Assembly (NCBI RefSeq): GCF_025143825.1
Contig: NZ_CP083560.1
Coordinates: forward strand, 3,038,001-3,102,000
Direction of reading: 5' to 3'
DNA from: Sulfitobacter sp. S223
GTDB lineage: Bacteria; Pseudomonadota; Alphaproteobacteria; Rhodobacterales; Rhodobacteraceae
DNA length: 64,000 bases
The notes under the pieces are model-generated. The model was not told the origin of the DNA. It saw nothing but the letters and a program-made list of their open reading frames with translations, and did not search any database. Every line of letters starts with the position of its first letter. Positions within the stretch are counted from its first letter, which is position 1. Both the position numbers and the translations under genes were made by a program. Positions 53,652 through 62,616 of the stretch are shown here, piece by piece.

Positions 53652-55003
53652 GCGGCGTTCTCCGACACAGGCAGGCCAGCTTGGGACGCGAACGCATCCA
53701 AAGCATCCCGCAGGATGGTCATCATCTCACCAATCTGGGCTTCAGAAATGATCAGTGGCGGAGCCAGCAAGAAATGATCGCCCGATGTGCCACCGCGGGT
53801 GCGCCGCGAATAGATGATCAGGCCGCGCTCATAGGCCAGCTCAACCAACAGGTCGTATGCGTTTAGCGTGGGCGGCAGGGGCTCCATCGTTTCCCGATCG
53901 GAAACAAACTCGAAGGCGGTTAAGAGCCCCCTACCCCGCACATCGCCAATAAAGGGGTAACGGTCCATCAAACCGCGCAATTGCGCCATCAGCACGTCAC
54001 CCATGCGGGCCGCGTTTTCGACAAGGTTCTGCTCTTCCATCTCTTCGAGCACGGCAAGCCCTGCGGCGCAGGCCATGGGGTTACCCGCGTAGGTAAACCC
54101 ATGCAGAAAACCGCCCGCATCAAGAACCGGCTCAACCAGCCGCGCGCCTGCCACGATTGCCCCCAGCGGGGCATAACCGGCGCCAAACCCCTTGGACATG
54201 GCAACAATATCGGGCGTAATCCCCCAATGTTCTGCCGCGAGAAATTTACCTGTGCGGCCTGCACCTGTCATGACTTCGTCATAGATCAGCAGCACGCCGA
54301 ATTCGTCACAGATTTCGCGGATGCGGCCGTAGTAGCTGTCAGGAGCCACCAGCGCACCGGTTGACGCCCCGCCGACTGGTTCCATGATAAAAGCCAATAC
54401 CGTATCAGGGCCTTCTTCGATGATCTTGTCCCGCAGGTATTCTGCGTATTTTAACCCGCGTTGCTCTTCGGTCAGGTTGTCACGGTCAAGGTAGGTCGCA
54501 GGTGCGGCGATCTTGGGCATGCCCTGCATCATGGGAGCAAATGGTTTGCGCAGAGGATCGTAACCGGTCAGATCAAGCGCGCCAAAAGTGCAGCCATGAT
54601 ACGAGGGAAACCGTGAGATAACCTTGTAACGCCCGGCCTCACCTTGGGTCAGGGCATATTGCCGTGCCAATTTTACAGCACTTTCCACAGCCTCGGAGCC
54701 GCCAGAGACAAAGAAGACACGGTCCAGCCCCTCAGGCATGAGCGAAACGGTTTTTGCGGCCAGATCTTCGGAGGGGTGCGTGCGGAAATGCAGACGGTAT
54801 CCGAATGTGGCCCGGTCCATCTGCGCCTTGATCTTTGCCAGAACACGTTTGTTTGAGTGGCCGATATTGGACACCATCGCGCCAGACGATCCGTCGATAT
54901 ACCGTTTGCCACTTTCATCGAATAGGTAAATCCCCTCGCCGTAATCCAGAAAGGGGCGTGGATTGCGGGTCTGGTAGAAGAGATAGGAGGCGTTGTCGTT
55001 CAT
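53648..55003 (-). CDS. Class-III (aspartate aminotransferase family) PLP aminotransferase
   Basis: The protein has 451 residues: '[20 protein letters not shown]', '[20 protein letters not shown]', '[20 protein letters not shown]' and the PLP-Lys in '[20 protein letters not shown]'. Such enzymes transfer terminal amino groups (omega-amino acids, beta-alanine or polyamine-derived amines). Together with the CoA-transferase this suggests an amine converted to an aldehyde or keto acid, then to a CoA ester. It overlaps both neighbours by 4 nt. Confidence 0.92.
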   Translation of the reverse strand: MNDNASYLFYQTRNPRPFLDYGEGIYLFDESGKRYIDGSSGAMVSNIGHSNKRVLAKIKAQMDRATFGYRLHFRTHPSEDLAAKTVSLMPEGLDRVFFVSGGSEAVESAVKLARQYALTQGEAGRYKVISRFPSYHGCTFGALDLTGYDPLRKPFAPMMQGMPKIAAPATYLDRDNLTEEQRGLKYAEYLRDKIIEEGPDTVLAFIMEPVGGASTGALVAPDSYYGRIREICDEFGVLLIYDEVMTGAGRTGKFLAAEHWGITPDIVAMSKGFGAGYAPLGAIVAGARLVEPVLDAGGFLHGFTYAGNPMACAAGLAVLEEMEEQNLVENAARMGDVLMAQLRGLMDRYPFIGDVRGRGLLTAFEFVSDRETMEPLPPTLNAYDLLVELAYERGLIIYSRRTRGGTSGDHFLLAPPLIISEAQIGEMMTILRDALDAFASQAGLPVSENAA

Positions 55004-55770
55004 TTTGCAGCTTCCAGATGCTTGCGCAGAAATTCGCGCGTTCGGGGTTGTGTGGGGGTCTTGAACAAAATCTCTGGCGGACCTTCCTCGACGACGACGC
55101 CTTGATCCATGAACAGAACCCTGTCGCAGACCGAGGCTGCAAAATCCATTTCGTGGGTCACGATGATCATGGTCATCTGCTCGTCCGCGAGCTTGCGCAT
55201 CACCTGGTTCACTTCCTCGACAAGCTCCGGATCGAGCGCTGAGGTCGCCTCATCGAACAGCATAAGCTTGGGCTTCATGGCTAACGCACGGGCAATCGCT
55301 ACGCGCTGCTTTTGACCACCAGACAGTTGGGACGGATAGTAATCAATGCGTTCAAGCATTCCGACATGATCAAGCTGCGCCTCGGCCAAGGCATCCGCCT
55401 CGTCCTTGGATATCCCCTTGAGCATGATCGGGGCCATGCTCACGTTCTCGCGTGCGGTCATGTGCGGGAAAAGATTGAAATGCTGGAACACCATGCCAAC
55501 CTGCTGCCGCATCTGATTGATGTGCTTTTCATACTGTCGGTGCGGCAGCTTTTGGTTCACCTGAACGCCATCGAGCCAAACTTCGCCGCCTGTCAACGGA
55601 TCAAGATCGTTGATAGCCCTGAGGAGGGTCGACTTACCTGATCCCGAAGATCCGATAATGCCTACGATCTGACCCCGGTCGACGCTAAGGCTGATATCCT
55701 TGAGCACCTCGACAGTCCCAAAGGATTTTTGGGCATGCCGGATCTCAACAAAGTGTTTATCATCTGTCAT
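55000..55770 (-). CDS. Polar amino acid ABC transporter, ATP-binding protein
   Basis: The protein has 256 residues: Walker A '[20 protein letters not shown]', '[20 protein letters not shown]', signature '[20 protein letters not shown]' and Walker B '[20 protein letters not shown]', typical of GlnQ-like amino acid importers. ATG 55770 follows TTGGAG. It drives the two permeases upstream. Confidence 0.94.
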   Translation of the reverse strand: MTDDKHFVEIRHAQKSFGTVEVLKDISLSVDRGQIVGIIGSSGSGKSTLLRAINDLDPLTGGEVWLDGVQVNQKLPHRQYEKHINQMRQQVGMVFQHFNLFPHMTARENVSMAPIMLKGISKDEADALAEAQLDHVGMLERIDYYPSQLSGGQKQRVAIARALAMKPKLMLFDEATSALDPELVEEVNQVMRKLADEQMTMIIVTHEMDFAASVCDRVLFMDQGVVVEEGPPEILFKTPTQPRTREFLRKHLEAAK

Positions 55771-55785
55771 GTCTGGCTCCAATGA

Positions 55786-56442
55786 TCAGCGGGAAATCGA
55801 AATGCGGCGTTCAATCTTGCGCTGCACCCATTCCATCCCGAGGTTGATGACGTAGTAGAATGCTGCGGCGAGCAGATAGAACTCAAACGGTCGGTAGGTC
55901 CTGCCGATCGCCCGTTGCGCCGATAGTGTCAGTTCGCTCACGCCAATCACCGACACCAGCGCGCTGTCTTTCAACAAAGCGATCATGTTGTTGCTAATCG
56001 GCGGGATCACGGCACGGACGGCCTGTGGTATGACCACCTTGCGAAGCGCCTCGCTACGGCTCAGCCCAAGTGTACGCGCCGCTTCCATCTGGCCCTTGTC
56101 GACTGACAGGATCGCAGTCTGGATCAGTTCCGAATTGTAGACCGCGAAATGCAGCCCCAAGCCGATGATACCCGCGACAACAGCGGGAAGGTCGATGCCA
56201 ATCTGAACCAGTCCGAAATAGATCAGGAACAGCTGCAATAACAGCGGTGTCCCCATGAATATCCAAGCAACCAGACGGAAAGGTTGGCGGATGATCCACG
56301 GCGCATAAAGCGCAATGATTGCAAATAGAATGCCGCCGAAGAAACTGAGTATCGCAGCGGCGATTGTAATCCCGATCGTATACGCGCACCCCAGCAAAAT
56401 GATGTCGAGGTATTTGGGGATCACTGTGAAATCGAGGCCCAT
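55786..56442 (-). CDS. Amino acid ABC transporter permease
   Basis: The protein has 218 residues and about five membrane helices. The coupling motif 'QMEAARTLGLSRSEALRKVV' and 'IPQAVRAVIPPISNNMIALL' is the HisM/GlnP-type E-A-A loop. It is a paralogue of the next permease; the two would form the heterodimeric channel. Confidence 0.94.
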   Translation of the reverse strand: MGLDFTVIPKYLDIILLGCAYTIGITIAAAILSFFGGILFAIIALYAPWIIRQPFRLVAWIFMGTPLLLQLFLIYFGLVQIGIDLPAVVAGIIGLGLHFAVYNSELIQTAILSVDKGQMEAARTLGLSRSEALRKVVIPQAVRAVIPPISNNMIALLKDSALVSVIGVSELTLSAQRAIGRTYRPFEFYLLAAAFYYVINLGMEWVQRKIERRISISR

Positions 56443-56459
56443 GGGTTATCCTTCCAGCA

Positions 56460-57107
56460 TCACGTGATCTGCACTTTGCGATCCAGCCAGGCAACACCCC
56501 GGCCAGTCACATAAATAATGATCATGTATAGAACGCCCGCGAGCAGAAACATCTCGAAGGGCTTGTAGGTGGAGCCGATATAGCGCTGTGCAGTGTAGGT
56601 AAGCTCTACCACCGAAATGGCTGCGACCAGCGCTGTGGCTTTGATCAGCATGTTCAGGTTCACCCCCAGCGGACGCACCATCAGACGGCCGGCTTGCGGC
56701 AGGATGATCTTATACATTGCCTGCCATTGGCTTAGACCAAGGGTACGTGCGGCCTCTCGCTGGCCCTTGTCGATAGAGATCACCGCGCCGCGGATTGTCT
56801 CGGTCATATAGGCGCCTGCATTTACACCAAGGCCGATGACTCCTGCCTCGAACGCGTCCAGCTGAATGCCGATTTGCGGGCCGCCAAAGTATAAGATGAA
56901 AAGTTGGATCAGTGCGGGTGTGCCACGAAACACGCTCACATATGCCGCCCCCAAAAATCGTACGAGGCCAAAGCGCGACAACCGTGCAAACGCACCCAGC
57001 GTGCCGCAAATCAATCCAAGGATCGCTGTCAGAATCGACAGCAGTATCGTAATCCAGGCGGCCTCCAGAAAGAACGGATAGACCTTTAGCATGAGTTCGA
57101 AGTCCAT
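56460..57107 (-). CDS. Amino acid ABC transporter permease
   Basis: The protein has 215 residues. Membrane helices and the E-A-A loop 'QREAARTLGLSQWQAMYKII' with 'LPQAGRLMVRPLGVNLNML'. GGGGGGAAC precedes ATG 57107. It pairs with the other permease gene 17 nt downstream. Confidence 0.94.
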   Translation of the reverse strand: MDFELMLKVYPFFLEAAWITILLSILTAILGLICGTLGAFARLSRFGLVRFLGAAYVSVFRGTPALIQLFILYFGGPQIGIQLDAFEAGVIGLGVNAGAYMTETIRGAVISIDKGQREAARTLGLSQWQAMYKIILPQAGRLMVRPLGVNLNMLIKATALVAAISVVELTYTAQRYIGSTYKPFEMFLLAGVLYMIIIYVTGRGVAWLDRKVQIT

Positions 57108-57185
57108 GTTCCCCCCTTTTGGACGCAAAGCAACGGCCAGCCCCCAGAAGGGCGCGGGCGGTCGATAATCATGTAGACAAAAACT

Positions 57186-57218
57186 GCCCTTGCCACCTAT
57201 TAGACAGGCGGCAAGGGC
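57186..57218 (-). promoter_or_regulatory. Stem-loop between the binding-protein and permease genes
   Basis: GCCCTTGCC and GGCAAGGGC flank a 15-nt loop, 9 nt downstream of the binding-protein stop in the transcript. It probably stabilises that mRNA and lowers permease expression. Confidence 0.6.
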
Positions 57219-57227
57219 AAAGGAGTA

Positions 57228-58001
57228 TCAGCGGATATCAGCGCCAATCCACTCTTCGGCAAGGGCGAGATACGTGCCGTCATCCATCATGGATTGCAGC
57301 GCGGCCTGCATTTCAGCGGCCAGTTTCGGGTTACCTTCACGGATAGCAATACCTGCACCGAAAGGTTCTGTTGTCGGGTCACCAAACATCTCGAACTCCT
57401 GCCCCTTGGCACCCATTGCCAGAATGGCCGCAATCGAGTCATTCACGATCGCGTCCACGCGGCCGTTTTCCAGCTCAAGCAGCAGCTCCGGCAGGCCTTT
57501 GTAGGTGTTGATGTCATAGCCCTTTTCACGCGCCCATTCCTCATGGGTTTCGCCAAGGGTCAAGCCGACCTTCTTACCTTCAAGGTCTTCCAGACTGCCA
57601 ATGCCTGAGCCTTTTTTGGTAAAGATCGCACGTTTGTCCGAATAGTAGGGGCCGACAAAATCCACAACTTCGTCGCGCTCTGCTGTGATGGTCATTGAGC
57701 CGACAATGGCATCGTATTTATTAGCCAGAAGGCCACCAATGATACCATCCCAGGCAGTTGTCACAATCTCGGCTTCCATGCCCATGCGCTTGGCGATTTC
57801 TGTGCCAATAGCAGGGTCAAAACCAACGACCTTATTTTCATCATTTACAAAGTTGAACGGAGGATAGGCACCCGACATAGCGATGCGGATCACGCCCTTT
57901 TCTTTCAATGTTTCCAGTTCTTCTGCGGCAACTGTGGTGCCCAACATGGCCAAGCTTGCTACGGCGAATGCAGATTTCAAAATAGTACGGCGAACAGTCA
58001 T
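57228..58001 (-). CDS. Amino acid ABC transporter, substrate-binding protein
   Basis: The protein has 257 residues with signal peptide (MTVRRTILKSAFAVASLAML, cleavage near 'VAAEE'). The family-3 binding protein fold has 'GVIRIAMSGAYPPFNFVNDE', 'KVVGFDPAIGTEIAKRMGME' and 'AIVGSMTITAERDEVVDFVG'. The Asp after 'KVVGF' and the Arg of 'AERDE' should bind the alpha-amino and carboxyl groups, so an amino acid or close relative is expected. First gene of the ten-gene operon. Confidence 0.93.
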   Translation of the reverse strand: MTVRRTILKSAFAVASLAMLGTTVAAEELETLKEKGVIRIAMSGAYPPFNFVNDENKVVGFDPAIGTEIAKRMGMEAEIVTTAWDGIIGGLLANKYDAIVGSMTITAERDEVVDFVGPYYSDKRAIFTKKGSGIGSLEDLEGKKVGLTLGETHEEWAREKGYDINTYKGLPELLLELENGRVDAIVNDSIAAILAMGAKGQEFEMFGDPTTEPFGAGIAIREGNPKLAAEMQAALQSMMDDGTYLALAEEWIGADIR

Positions 58002-58142
58002 TATTGGTACTCCCTGAGATGACTTAATTTGAAGCCGGGTTCGGCCTTCCTGTGGCGGCTATTCCGCTCTCTAATAAAGCCTTGCATGTAGCGGATGCAT
58101 TGCGCAAATAGATATCAAGTATCTTCAATATAGATTTGATTA
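58002..58142. promoter_or_regulatory. Divergent promoter region with LysR-type dyad
   Basis: ATCAA (58114-58118) and TTGAT (58136-58140) form an interrupted dyad next to the LysR start, which fits a LysR-type autoregulatory site. It serves both the LysR gene and the binding-protein operon. Confidence 0.4.
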
Positions 58143-59108
58143 ATGACCCAACCTTACAGACAACGCTTTCCCTGGAACCTGGACTGGAACCTGCTGCGCA
58201 CCTTCATGGTCGTTGTCGAACAGCAGGGCATATCCAAAGCCGCGCATTTTCTGGGCCTGAAACAACCCACTATTTCAGCCGCTCTGAAACGGCTTGAAGA
58301 ACATACCGGCCGCACCCTTATCATACGAAAACCAAACGAATTTTCGCTCACCCGCTCTGGACAGGTTCTTTATACTGAATGCGCAAAAATCTTCGGATCG
58401 GTGTCTCAGCTTCCGTCGCTTCTGGACTTGGCTCATGCTGAACTGCGCGGCCATGTGTCAATCGCCACCACCAGCCACGTGATCTCTGAGCACTTCGACG
58501 AAATTCTTAACAAGTTCTCCAATCAACACCCGCAGGTCACCTACTCTTTCTCGGTTTCTGAAAGTGATGAAGTTAAAACCATCGTGATGCAAAATCGGGC
58601 AAGTTTTGGAATCTGTCTGCTGCACGGGTCTCCGACGCCGCTCGAATCGGTGATTTTGTACCGTGAATATTTCGGACTTTATTGCGGCAGGCGACATCCG
58701 CTCTTTCATCAACCGGATATCGCTCCGGAACATCTGCAAGGTGAACCGTTCGTTGCGTTTCAGACAGAGGCCGAAGGGGGCCCGCTTGAGGCCATTTACC
58801 GGCTGCGCTCCCAACTTGGCCTTGCCAACAGCAGACGCGGCAGCTCCTCCAGTTTGAACGAAATCCGGCGTATGATCATGGCAAATATCGGTATTGGTGC
58901 GCTGCCGCTTCATGTAGCTCAGCAAGATGTAGAGGCAGGTCACCTCCGCCAATTGCCACCATATGAAAACCTGCCGCTTGTGAACATCCATCTTCTCAGC
59001 AACCCTGCGCGGCGTCAGTCCGATGCCGAGGCTACCTTTTTGTCAGCGTGTATGGCCGAACTGTCGGCGATTGACGTCGCAGAACGTACCTATGGCATTG
59101 AGGGCTAA
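58143..59108 (+). CDS. LysR-type transcriptional regulator
   Basis: The protein has 321 residues. The N-terminal helix-turn-helix is 'LLRTFMVVVEQQGISKAAHF' and 'LGLKQPTISAALKRLEEHTG'; the effector-binding domain follows ('RGHVSIATTSHVISEHFDEI'). It is divergent from the amino acid transport and catabolism operon and is its probable activator. The inducer is unknown. Confidence 0.93.
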   Translation: MTQPYRQRFPWNLDWNLLRTFMVVVEQQGISKAAHFLGLKQPTISAALKRLEEHTGRTLIIRKPNEFSLTRSGQVLYTECAKIFGSVSQLPSLLDLAHAELRGHVSIATTSHVISEHFDEILNKFSNQHPQVTYSFSVSESDEVKTIVMQNRASFGICLLHGSPTPLESVILYREYFGLYCGRRHPLFHQPDIAPEHLQGEPFVAFQTEAEGGPLEAIYRLRSQLGLANSRRGSSSSLNEIRRMIMANIGIGALPLHVAQQDVEAGHLRQLPPYENLPLVNIHLLSNPARRQSDAEATFLSACMAELSAIDVAERTYGIEG

Positions 59109-59414
59109 TTAGGACAGATAGTAAGTAACCGGCTTCGCCATCCGCTCGAACATCGACGCCAACGGGCTGGTTAATCCGAAACCAAAGCCAAACCACCAAT
59201 CTGGTATGGGGCAAAGCCGACGGTGACTGATACAATCCCATCCTGTCCCAGCCTGCATCCTCCGTCACCCATTGGTTTGTTGGATCATCGCTAGAGACAT
59301 TCGCCGTTAAAGTATCAGACCAGTCTTGTGCTCAGCACCATGAAACCGCGGGCCTTGATCAAATCTCCGCTGTGAGGCGAGGCGAAAATCAGGCCTGATG
59401 GAGTGCGATCCATT
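59109..59414. other. Intergenic stretch of about 306 nt
   Basis: Convergent gap between the LysR gene and the rlmF-like gene. I see no gene, hairpin or repeat that I can support here. Confidence 0.5.
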
Positions 59415-60341
59415 CTATTGACGCATGTCTTTCATAAACAAAGGTCGCTGGTTTTCCTTGATGTAAGTCCAAGCAATAAAGCGACTTGTTTTTTGCCCCT
59501 GCGCCATTTCAACGACCTTAAATTCAGCAACTTTAGCGTTTTTAAGAATTCTGGAGAGTGGCTTGAGGTTGTCCTTTTTCGACACCAATGAGGTGAACCA
59601 CAAACATTGGTTGGCGAATTCCATGCTCTGTTTAACCATGCTGGCGATAAACTTTATCTCACCACCCGGATACCAAAGCTCGGCGTTCTGACCGCCGAAA
59701 TTAAGTTTTTTTGAAGGACCCTTGCCAAGGTTGCTCCACTTGCGTTGGGTGCCTTTATTGGCGTGTTCCTTGGAAGCATGGAAAGGCGGGTTGCACAGGG
59801 TGACGTGAAAAGCATCGCTGGGTTCGATCACTCCTCGAAAGATATTCTCACGTACATCTTGTCGTCTAAGGGTAATTTTCAGCTTGTTTGCTTCGCAAAT
59901 CTGCTGTGCCGATTTGATGGCAGCCGGATCGATATCCACACCAGTGAAGTGCCAGCCGTATTCGCTCTGCCCCGTGAGAGGATAAACCAAGCTCGCGCCA
60001 GTGCCGATGTCTAATGCCTTGATTTGGCCGCCACGCGGGATCTCTTGATTGTTGCTGTCGGCAAGCAAGTCCGCCAGATAGTGAATGTAGTCGACGCGAC
60101 CAGGGATCGGCGGGCATAGGTACTTGGCAGGGATGTCCCAAAAATCGATGTTGTAATAGGTCTTCAGCAACGCACGGTTGAGCATACGGACCGCGCCGAC
60201 GTCTTGAAAATCAATCGTTGTTTGACCGACAGGGTTACGGATCGTGAATGTATCAAGTTCAGGCGAATCCGCCACTAGGCGCTCAAAATCATAACCTTCT
60301 CTGTGCAGATTACGGGGGTGAAGATTGGTCTTGGTAGCCAT
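59415..60341 (-). CDS. rlmF: 23S rRNA adenine(1618)-N6-methyltransferase, RlmF family
   Basis: The protein has 308 residues. 'NLHPRNLHREGYDFERLVAD', 'AVRMLNRALLKTYYNIDFWD' and 'YLCPPIPGRVDYIHYLADL' match the RlmF N-terminus; the SAM-binding motif is 'IKALDIGTGASLVYPLTG' and the catalytic N-P-P-F is in 'HVTLCNPPFHASKEHANKG'. It methylates A1618 of 23S rRNA. RlmF is typical of Gammaproteobacteria and some Bacteroidetes, so its presence here suggests transfer. The C-terminus is Lys-rich and the gene stands alone, flanked by non-coding gaps. Confidence 0.9.
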   Translation of the reverse strand: MATKTNLHPRNLHREGYDFERLVADSPELDTFTIRNPVGQTTIDFQDVGAVRMLNRALLKTYYNIDFWDIPAKYLCPPIPGRVDYIHYLADLLADSNNQEIPRGGQIKALDIGTGASLVYPLTGQSEYGWHFTGVDIDPAAIKSAQQICEANKLKITLRRQDVRENIFRGVIEPSDAFHVTLCNPPFHASKEHANKGTQRKWSNLGKGPSKKLNFGGQNAELWYPGGEIKFIASMVKQSMEFANQCLWFTSLVSKKDNLKPLSRILKNAKVAEFKVVEMAQGQKTSRFIAWTYIKENQRPLFMKDMRQ

Positions 60342-60823
60342 CGGGAAGCCTTCATTAAAGTTGGTGGAAGTAACTGACCAAACGTCTTGTTGATCTGAAG
60401 TCCCTCTGCAAAATTAGCAACATTGATAGCATGTAACATGGGAATGCTAGATTGTGAGCATTGTAACGTCGGATTGTTTTCGTTGGGTGGGATGGTGGAT
60501 CGGAGGATCAGCTGTGCAAACACAAATTGACCAGATGTTTGCGCGTATCGCCCTGACTGGAACAAAGGGCGCATAGTTTTCCGGAGGCGCCCCTAAAACT
60601 ACGATAAATCTGGATAACCAGTGTTCGCCTGAAAGCTGCGGATGTCATTGCATTGGACCGGATCAAGGAACGGACATGCGTCTTTGCTGCTGGCTGCTCC
60701 CCTAATATAGATGCTTCATTGCATCGTACAGAAGTGGCAGCTCGATCTTCGCACAGCAGTTTAAGTAAATGAACGTTAATGACCTGTGCAGTTGTACAGT
60801 CACACTTTGCGAGAAGATATCAG
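60342..60823. other. Intergenic stretch upstream of rlmF
   Basis: About 480 nt without a supported gene. Short fragments on the plus strand near 60520-60700 could be transposase debris, but none matches a family I can name. The rlmF promoter should lie near 60350-60420. Confidence 0.4.
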
Positions 60824-60869
60824 ATGACGAAACGCAGCCGGAGGAAAAGTCTCGGCTGCGTTTCGTCAT
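60824..60869 (-). terminator. Strong hairpin downstream of the Asp/His-repeat gene
   Basis: ATGACGAAACGCAGCCG (60824-60840) and its exact complement (60853-60869) form a 17-bp stem with a 12-nt loop, 12 nt beyond the minus-strand gene end. A T/C-rich stretch follows on the minus strand. Likely terminator. Confidence 0.7.
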
Positions 60870-60881
60870 AGTGGCACTGTA

Positions 60882-61265
60882 TCAATCGTGGTCGCTGTCG
60901 CCATGTCCGTCACTATCGCTGTCGCCATGTCCGTCGCTGTCGCCGTGGCCGTCGCTGTCGCCGTGGCCGTCACTGTCGCTGTCGCCATGTCCGTCGCTGT
61001 CGCTGTCGCCGTGTCCGTCATTGTCACTGTCGTCGTGTCCGTCCCTATCGCCGTCGTCACTGTGTCCCTCGCTATCGTTCTCATTGTCGTCAGACTCATC
61101 GTGGTCACTGTCATGGCCGTCCGAGCCATAGTTTTTGCCGGCATCATGACCGGAACTGAGGTTGCGCATGTGGTCTGCACTTGAGGGGCGGTCTTCACTC
61201 GCCATCACAACAGAGCCGACCAATAGCGTTGTCGTCGCAAGGATCGCAATCATTGAGGTTTTCAT
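60882..61265 (-). CDS. Secreted Asp/His/Gly/Ser-repeat protein
   Basis: The protein has 127 residues from ATG 61265 (GGAG upstream; a TTG 12 nt earlier is less likely). Signal peptide 'MKTSMIAILATTTLLVGSVV' with cleavage near 'MASED'. The mature part is almost wholly acidic: a degenerate section ('DSDHDESDDNENDSEGHSDD') followed by about six copies of D-G-H-G-D-S with S-D linkers. High Asp and His content suggests binding of calcium or transition metals in the periplasm or outside the cell. It is encoded next to a cytochrome b561 and PepSY proteins. No named family is known to me. Confidence 0.75.
   Translation of the reverse strand: MKTSMIAILATTTLLVGSVVMASEDRPSSADHMRNLSSGHDAGKNYGSDGHDSDHDESDDNENDSEGHSDDGDRDGHDDSDNDGHGDSDSDGHGDSDSDGHGDSDGHGDSDGHGDSDSDGHGDSDHD
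60888..61100 (-). repeat. Tandem DNA repeat encoding D-G-H-G-D-S units
   Basis: The repeat uses codon-varied units of 18 to 24 nt (GACGGACATGGCGACAGC-like on the minus strand), present about six times and degenerate towards 61100. Copy number is likely to vary between strains. Confidence 0.85.
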
Positions 61266-61327
61266 AGTTTTCTCCAATTTGTTAGTTTCTCAAATCCGAG
61301 TTCCCTTTGATCTCGGAAGGGTTTGGA

Positions 61328-61888
61328 TTAGCGTCGTTTCAGGCCGGTAAACATGGAACGGACAAGGTTTTCTTTGTGCTCAAAGCTGGCGACGACCACG
61401 CCGCCTACATGCAGCACAATCAGCACCAAGGTGCCATTTACCAACAGTTCGTGAAGGTCCTCGACCCACTCCGCCCCCCAAAACATGTCCATCGTCATCA
61501 TGTATCCGGTGGCCGAAATGCCGATGATTGCCAGCAACAATGCGATCACCATGGTCCCGCCAGCGGGGTTGTGACCGATATAGCGTTTGGCCTTCATGGC
61601 AAGACTTTCCTTGATAAAGGAGAGGACCACCGAGGGGCGGTAGAGAAAATCGGAAAAGCGCGCATGGCGAGAGCCGACAACACCCCAGATCAGGCGAAAC
61701 GCTATCAATCCTGCTACGATGTATCCGACAGTCTCGTGTGCCTTGTCCCATTCATCTGCCGTGATGTAGGCCACTGCAAATCCACCTACCAAAGACCAGT
61801 GGAAGATGCGGATCAAGGGATCCCATACGCGGACCTGACTTTCCCGAATGCCGACACCCGATACCGGAACCGAAGGCGGGCTGTCCAT
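61328..61888 (-). CDS. Cytochrome b561-like membrane protein
   Basis: The protein has 186 residues and four membrane helices. Candidate haem His: 'RIFHWSLVGGFAVAYI', 'DKAHETVGYIVAGLIAFRLI', 'YIGHNPAGG' and 'LHELLVNGTLVLIVLHVGGV'. It fits the cytochrome b561/Ni-Fe-hydrogenase-type cytochrome b group found next to PepSY and small secreted proteins. It overlaps the PepSY stop (TGATG), so the two are translated together. Probably a quinol-linked electron carrier for a periplasmic partner. Confidence 0.9.
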   Translation of the reverse strand: MDSPPSVPVSGVGIRESQVRVWDPLIRIFHWSLVGGFAVAYITADEWDKAHETVGYIVAGLIAFRLIWGVVGSRHARFSDFLYRPSVVLSFIKESLAMKAKRYIGHNPAGGTMVIALLLAIIGISATGYMMTMDMFWGAEWVEDLHELLVNGTLVLIVLHVGGVVVASFEHKENLVRSMFTGLKRR

Positions 61889-62160
61889 CAATCGTCCTCC
61901 TTCACGCCAACTAGTTCACCGTTGGTCGGGTTAAAGAACATCTCAACACGCTCACCCTTGGGCGAGATTGCGTAGACTTCGTAACATCCGCGTTCGACTT
62001 TCACGGCGCGGGTGTCATAGCCAAGGCCTTTTGCCGTTTCCAGAATGGCTTCCTTGCTCATCCAGCCGTCTTGTGGCCCACTGTCGCAGGAGATTTTGCT
62101 TGCAAAGGCAGGAACTGCGATCAGGCTTGCAGCGACGGTTATTGCGCTAACAAATTTCAT
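61888..62160 (-). CDS. PepSY-domain secreted protein
   Basis: The protein has 90 residues: signal peptide 'MKFVSAITVAASLIAVPAFA', two Cys (C25 and C59, near 'SCDSG' and 'RGCYEVY') that may form a disulfide, and a PepSY-like domain ('KEAILETAKGLGYDTRAVKV', 'YEVYAISPKGERVEMFFNP', 'NGELVGVKEDD'). GAGG precedes ATG 62160. Upstream of the cytochrome gene and divergent from the second PepSY gene. Confidence 0.88.
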   Translation of the reverse strand: MKFVSAITVAASLIAVPAFASKISCDSGPQDGWMSKEAILETAKGLGYDTRAVKVERGCYEVYAISPKGERVEMFFNPTNGELVGVKEDD

Positions 62161-62293
62161 AACATCATCCTCATTTATGTTCCGAGCTGTTGTGCTCTGT
62201 GTTTCGATGGGACGGGTATGGCAGGGTCCAAATGACAACTCCCAGACAACGACTGTCAGCAAACTGTCATTTATGATCTGCGAAGGAGAAACC

Positions 62294-62614
62294 ATGAAAA
62301 AGACTTCACTACTGATCGCAGCCTTCATCGCACTTATTATGACACCGGTTCTGGCGGATGATGACGACGACGATGAAAAATATGGCCTTCAGGCCCTCAT
62401 GGAAGCCCGCCGCGCAGGTGATGTGCTTCCTTTGATCACGATCCTGAAACACATTCACCCAATCACCGGCGACAATGTCGTCGCAATTGAGTTTGAACAG
62501 GATGACGGTCGCTACAAATACGGCGTCTATTATCTGGACGACAACGGCCGCCGCCGTGAAGTCTATGTGGACGCTCAGTCGGGTAACGTGCTCGAAGATG
62601 AATTGGCAGACTGA
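62294..62614 (+). CDS. PepSY-domain secreted protein
   Basis: The protein has 106 residues: signal peptide 'MKKTSLLIAAFIALIMTPVL', then 'ADDDDDDEKYGLQALMEARR' and the domain end 'YYLDDNGRRREVYVDAQSGN'. Its PepSY fold is shared with the divergent gene. AAGGAGAAACC before the ATG. It is 2 nt upstream of the response regulator, so the three genes of this strand form an operon; it may be an inhibitor or sensor for the kinase. Confidence 0.9.
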   Translation: MKKTSLLIAAFIALIMTPVLADDDDDDEKYGLQALMEARRAGDVLPLITILKHIHPITGDNVVAIEFEQDDGRYKYGVYYLDDNGRRREVYVDAQSGNVLEDELAD

Positions 62615-62616
62615 CC

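Noticed and set aside
60480-60760. Possible IS5-like transposase fragment upstream of rlmF
   Set aside because: A short match to transposase-like text was too weak and unsupported by inverted repeats.
60888-61184. Plus-strand open frame rich in Val/Ala/Ser opposite the Asp/His-repeat gene
   Set aside because: It is a by-product of the codon repeat; it has no ribosome-binding site, and the minus-strand frame has signal peptide, start and terminator.
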